Below are positions 6,820 to 7,957 of a stretch of DNA of 7,957 nt, one piece after another. A model generated the notes under the pieces. The model made no database searches and was not told the origin of the DNA. It worked only from the letters and a program-made list of their open reading frames with translations. Source of the stretch: Nitrospiraceae bacterium (GTDB lineage: Bacteria; Nitrospirota; Nitrospiria; Nitrospirales; Nitrospiraceae); contig SYGW01000042.1 of the NCBI GenBank assembly GCA_005800255.1, positions 1 to 7,957 on the forward strand, written 5' to 3'. How positions within the stretch are numbered: the first letter of the stretch is position 1; each line of letters begins with the position of its first letter. A program made the translations under genes and the position numbers.

Positions 6820-7260
6820 ATGCCGGCAATGGATGCTCTGATGCAATACGTCATCCGCTATGGGTTTCAAATGCTGGGCGCGGTGATCGTATTCGGGGCT
6901 GGTGTGCTGATTGCCCGTTGGGCTGGCAGGTTGACGCAGCGGTGGCTCGATCGCCAGGACATGGAGCCGCCGGTTCGGATGTTGTTGTCGAAGGCCGTGC
7001 AGATCGTGATCCTGCTCTTTGCGACCATGGCGGCGTTAGGCCAGTTGGGCGTGCAGATTGCGCCGCTGCTTGCTTGCCGGCATCGGGGTGGCAGGACTCG
7101 GCGTCGGGTTGGCGCTGCAAGGAGTGTTGAGCAACCTCGTGGCAGGATTTTCCATTATCTTCACCAAACCCTATCGGGTGGGGGAGCATATCTCGATTCT
7201 GGGTGTGCAGGGGGATGTCGTCGCCATCGGGATCTTTTCAACTACGTTCCTGCATCCTGA
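6820..7260 (+). CDS. 5' fragment of the frameshifted channel (TM1-TM2)
   Basis: This 146-residue frame is what would be translated without correction. Residues 1-85 are authentic channel sequence with two hydrophobic helices (about 15-34 and 57-80). The remaining 61 are an out-of-frame, Arg- and Gly-rich tail with no meaning in the family. Confidence 0.5.
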   Translation: MPAMDALMQYVIRYGFQMLGAVIVFGAGVLIARWAGRLTQRWLDRQDMEPPVRMLLSKAVQIVILLFATMAALGQLGVQIAPLLACRHRGGRTRRRVGAARSVEQPRGRIFHYLHQTLSGGGAYLDSGCAGGCRRHRDLFNYVPAS

Positions 7261-7624
7261 CCGTTCACGCATCGTCCTGCCCAACCGTAAAGTGGTGGGG
7301 GAGATCCTGCATAATTTCGGCACGGTTCGCCAACTCTATCTTCAAGTCGGCGTGGCCTATCGCACGAACTTGACCGAGGCGCTTGCGCTCGTGCGTGAGA
7401 TCCTGGCTCAGAATCCCGATGTCCTCGTTGATCCAGCCCCCGTGGTCGGGATCTCCCAATTGGGCAACTCTGCTATTACGATCTCCATCTCCCCCTGGAC
7501 CTCGGTCGCCAACTTTGTGAAGGTGCAGGGGGAATTGAACCGGGCCATCATTGAACGGTTCCGCGCAGCCCAGATTGAGATTCCGTTCCCGCAGCAGGAA
7601 GTCAGACTGCTGTCGCAGGTGTGA
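7058..7624 (+). CDS. 3' fragment of the frameshifted channel (TM3 and cytoplasmic domain)
   Basis: This frame carries TM3 and the whole cytoplasmic vestibule. Its first codon in frame is a TTG at 7058 with no ribosome site, and authentic sequence starts only near 7070. Independent translation is therefore unlikely unless coupled to the upstream fragment. Confidence 0.5.
   Translation: MRRCLLAGIGVAGLGVGLALQGVLSNLVAGFSIIFTKPYRVGEHISILGVQGDVVAIGIFSTTFLHPDRSRIVLPNRKVVGEILHNFGTVRQLYLQVGVAYRTNLTEALALVREILAQNPDVLVDPAPVVGISQLGNSAITISISPWTSVANFVKVQGELNRAIIERFRAAQIEIPFPQQEVRLLSQV
7068..7077 (+). repeat. GCTT tandem duplication at the frameshift
   Basis: GCTT-GCTT-GC: two full units plus a half unit. 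One unit more than the reading frame needs, so this is the probable site of the 4-nt insertion in the channel gene. Confidence 0.85.
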
Positions 7625-7646
7625 GTGGTGGAGGGGAAAGTGGGCG

Positions 7647-7713
7647 TCTGGTCTGTTTCGTCGGCCTGATCGGAAGCCTCACGGGAGGAGCCGGGCAGGC
7701 AAAACAGACCGGA
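7647..7713 (+). repeat. GC-rich imperfect hairpin with tandem AGACCGGA units
   Basis: GGTCTGTTT (7650-7658) pairs perfectly with AAACAGACC (7702-7710). The pairing extends outward through T-G, C-G and T-A. Inside it, GCCTG (7664-7668) pairs with CAGGC (7696-7700) and CGG (7671-7673) with CCG (7691-7693). AGACCGGA is then repeated at a 9-nt period (7706-7713 and 7715-7722). No T-run follows, so it is not an intrinsic terminator. Confidence 0.55.
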
Positions 7714-7768
7714 AAGACCGGATGGGCAAGCAGGGCAAACCGGGCCTTTTCGGACGTAAATTCATGGA

Positions 7769-7796
7769 CAATATAATTAAGTCATTGATTATATTG
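7769..7796. repeat. AT-rich 9-bp inverted repeat
   Basis: CAATATAAT (7769-7777) and ATTATATTG (7788-7796) are perfect complements around a 10-nt loop. It lies in the most AT-rich part of the window. It could be a protein-binding site, an UP-type element for a downstream promoter, or incidental. Confidence 0.55.
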
Positions 7797-7808
7797 AAAT
7801 ATTCATTC

Positions 7809-7837
7809 TTCTTTCGCGTGGAAGTTCATGATATGCT
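7809..7837 (+). promoter_or_regulatory. Possible promoter of a short transcript
   Basis: A -10-like TATGCT (7832-7837) follows a weak -35-like TTCTTT (7809-7814) at 17 nt, within an AT-rich context. A start near 7844 would make a transcript of about 80 nt ending at the terminator at 7890-7925. The -35 is poor, so this is tentative. Confidence 0.3.
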
Positions 7838-7843
7838 TTGTGG

Positions 7844-7925
7844 GCTGCTTTCTTGGTCGTCATGGGCTCTCCCCTGGCGTAAGAAAGACGGGGGGGTGAT
7901 GTGGCCATCACCTCCCCATTTTTTT
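7844..7925 (+). ncRNA. Candidate small RNA ending in an intrinsic terminator
   Basis: Two hairpins stand side by side. CTTTCTT (7848-7854) pairs perfectly with AAGAAAG (7881-7887), enclosing a small GGG/CCC hairpin. Two bases later the 12-bp terminator stem begins. Compact stem-loops ending in a terminator, with a promoter-like site just upstream, resemble a small-RNA gene. The alternative is the 3' untranslated end of the channel transcript. No known RNA family is recognised. Confidence 0.3.
7890..7925 (+). terminator. Intrinsic (Rho-independent) terminator
   Basis: The stem pairs seven G residues plus TGATG (7890-7901) with CATCACC-T-CCCC (7906-7917), 12 bp with one G-T wobble, around a TGGC tetraloop. 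It is followed by A and then seven T residues (7919-7925). It is the strongest terminator in the window and acts on the + strand. It lies 265 nt beyond the channel stop. Confidence 0.92.
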
Positions 7926-7957
7926 GTCTTCAGGTTTTTTGGGGTTCGTGATTCCAG

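Larger units (their letters stand above)
6820..7624 (+). pseudogene. mscS: MscS-type small-conductance mechanosensitive channel, frameshifted
   Basis: MscS channels sit in the inner membrane and open under membrane tension to release solutes during hypo-osmotic shock. Two frames together encode one family member. TM1-TM2 and the start of TM3 (up to APLLA, residue 85) lie in the first frame; the rest lies in another, beginning GIGVAGLGVGLALQGVLSNL. The join falls in GCTTGCTTGC (7068-7077), a tandem duplication of GCTT. Removing one GCTT restores a single 266-residue frame reading APLLAGIGVAG, close to E. coli MscS (286). Later family motifs are intact: NLVAGFSIIFTKPYRVGEHI, IFSTTFLHPDRSRIVLPN, the beta domain, and the C-terminal alpha/beta domain ending EIPFPQQEVRLL. 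The break falls at the start of the pore helix TM3, so neither fragment should form a channel alone. It could be a true recent mutation, a reversible one, or a sequence error; nothing else in the gene has decayed. Confidence 0.9.
7625..7957. other. 333-nt region without a convincing gene
   Basis: After the channel gene the sequence changes character. A GC-rich segment with a long hairpin and short tandem repeats (about 7640-7750) gives way to an AT-rich stretch (about 7757-7810). Then come a promoter-like site, a small stem-loop, an intrinsic terminator and a T-rich end. A frame from the ATG at 7764 stays open to the window edge, but it runs through the terminator and has no ribosome site or recognisable protein character. 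Confidence 0.7.

Noticed and set aside
7058..7080. Programmed frameshifting as the explanation for the split channel gene
   Set aside because: No known slippery site or stimulatory structure is visible. A simple 4-nt duplication explains the shift fully.
7764..7957. Frame from the ATG at 7764 open to the window edge
   Set aside because: It reads through a 12-bp terminator stem and T-run, has no ribosome site, and gives a composition unlike the neighbouring proteins.
1..7957. CRISPR array, tRNA, rRNA, transposase, toxin-antitoxin or defence system
   Set aside because: No regularly spaced repeats, cloverleaf or rRNA sequence, or protein signatures of these systems were seen.

Overview
The window reads as a chromosomal segment of a Gram-negative bacterium with a moderately high GC content. 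All genes lie on the + strand. The gene content (Kdo synthesis next to CTP synthase, then phospholipid synthesis) and the protein sequences suggest Nitrospira (Nitrospirota). That assignment is an inference from overall resemblance; no marker gene is present to settle it.

Layout. Positions 1-1175 hold the C-terminal part of CTP synthase (pyrG), whose 5' end lies outside the window. A 122-nt palindromic intergenic element follows (1179-1300). Next come kdsA (1321-2148) and kdsD (2121-3149), which overlap by 28 nt. A second 122-nt copy of the element (3151-3272) starts one base after the kdsD stop. It is followed by pgsA (3339-3935), then plsY (4053-4658), which is flanked by short inverted copies of a GTGAAACGT motif. 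A divergent dicarboxylate/amino-acid:cation symporter (4767-6050) and an FMN-binding flavin-reductase-like protein (6091-6723) follow. An MscS-type mechanosensitive channel gene (6820-7624) is broken by a 4-nt tandem duplication. The last 333 nt have no convincing gene. They hold a GC-rich hairpin with short tandem repeats, an AT-rich palindrome, a promoter-like stretch and a strong intrinsic terminator (7890-7925), which together may form a small-RNA unit.

How the genes fit together. KdsD makes arabinose-5-phosphate and KdsA condenses it with phosphoenolpyruvate to Kdo-8-phosphate. CTP synthase supplies the CTP needed to activate Kdo as CMP-Kdo, and also the CTP used to make CDP-diacylglycerol. 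PgsA and PlsY act at the committed step to phosphatidylglycerol and at the first acylation of glycerol-3-phosphate. The first five genes are therefore an envelope-building block (lipopolysaccharide core plus phospholipid). The symporter, flavin reductase and channel have no obvious link to it beyond shared orientation.

The items most worth following up are: the pair of 122-nt palindromes, whose arms have diverged while each copy stays self-complementary; the clean 4-nt duplication in the channel gene; the possible 3'-end small-RNA unit; the replaced ligand-site residues in the symporter; and the complete metal-ligand set in KdsA. I found no CRISPR array, tRNA, rRNA, transposase or clearly novel multi-gene system.
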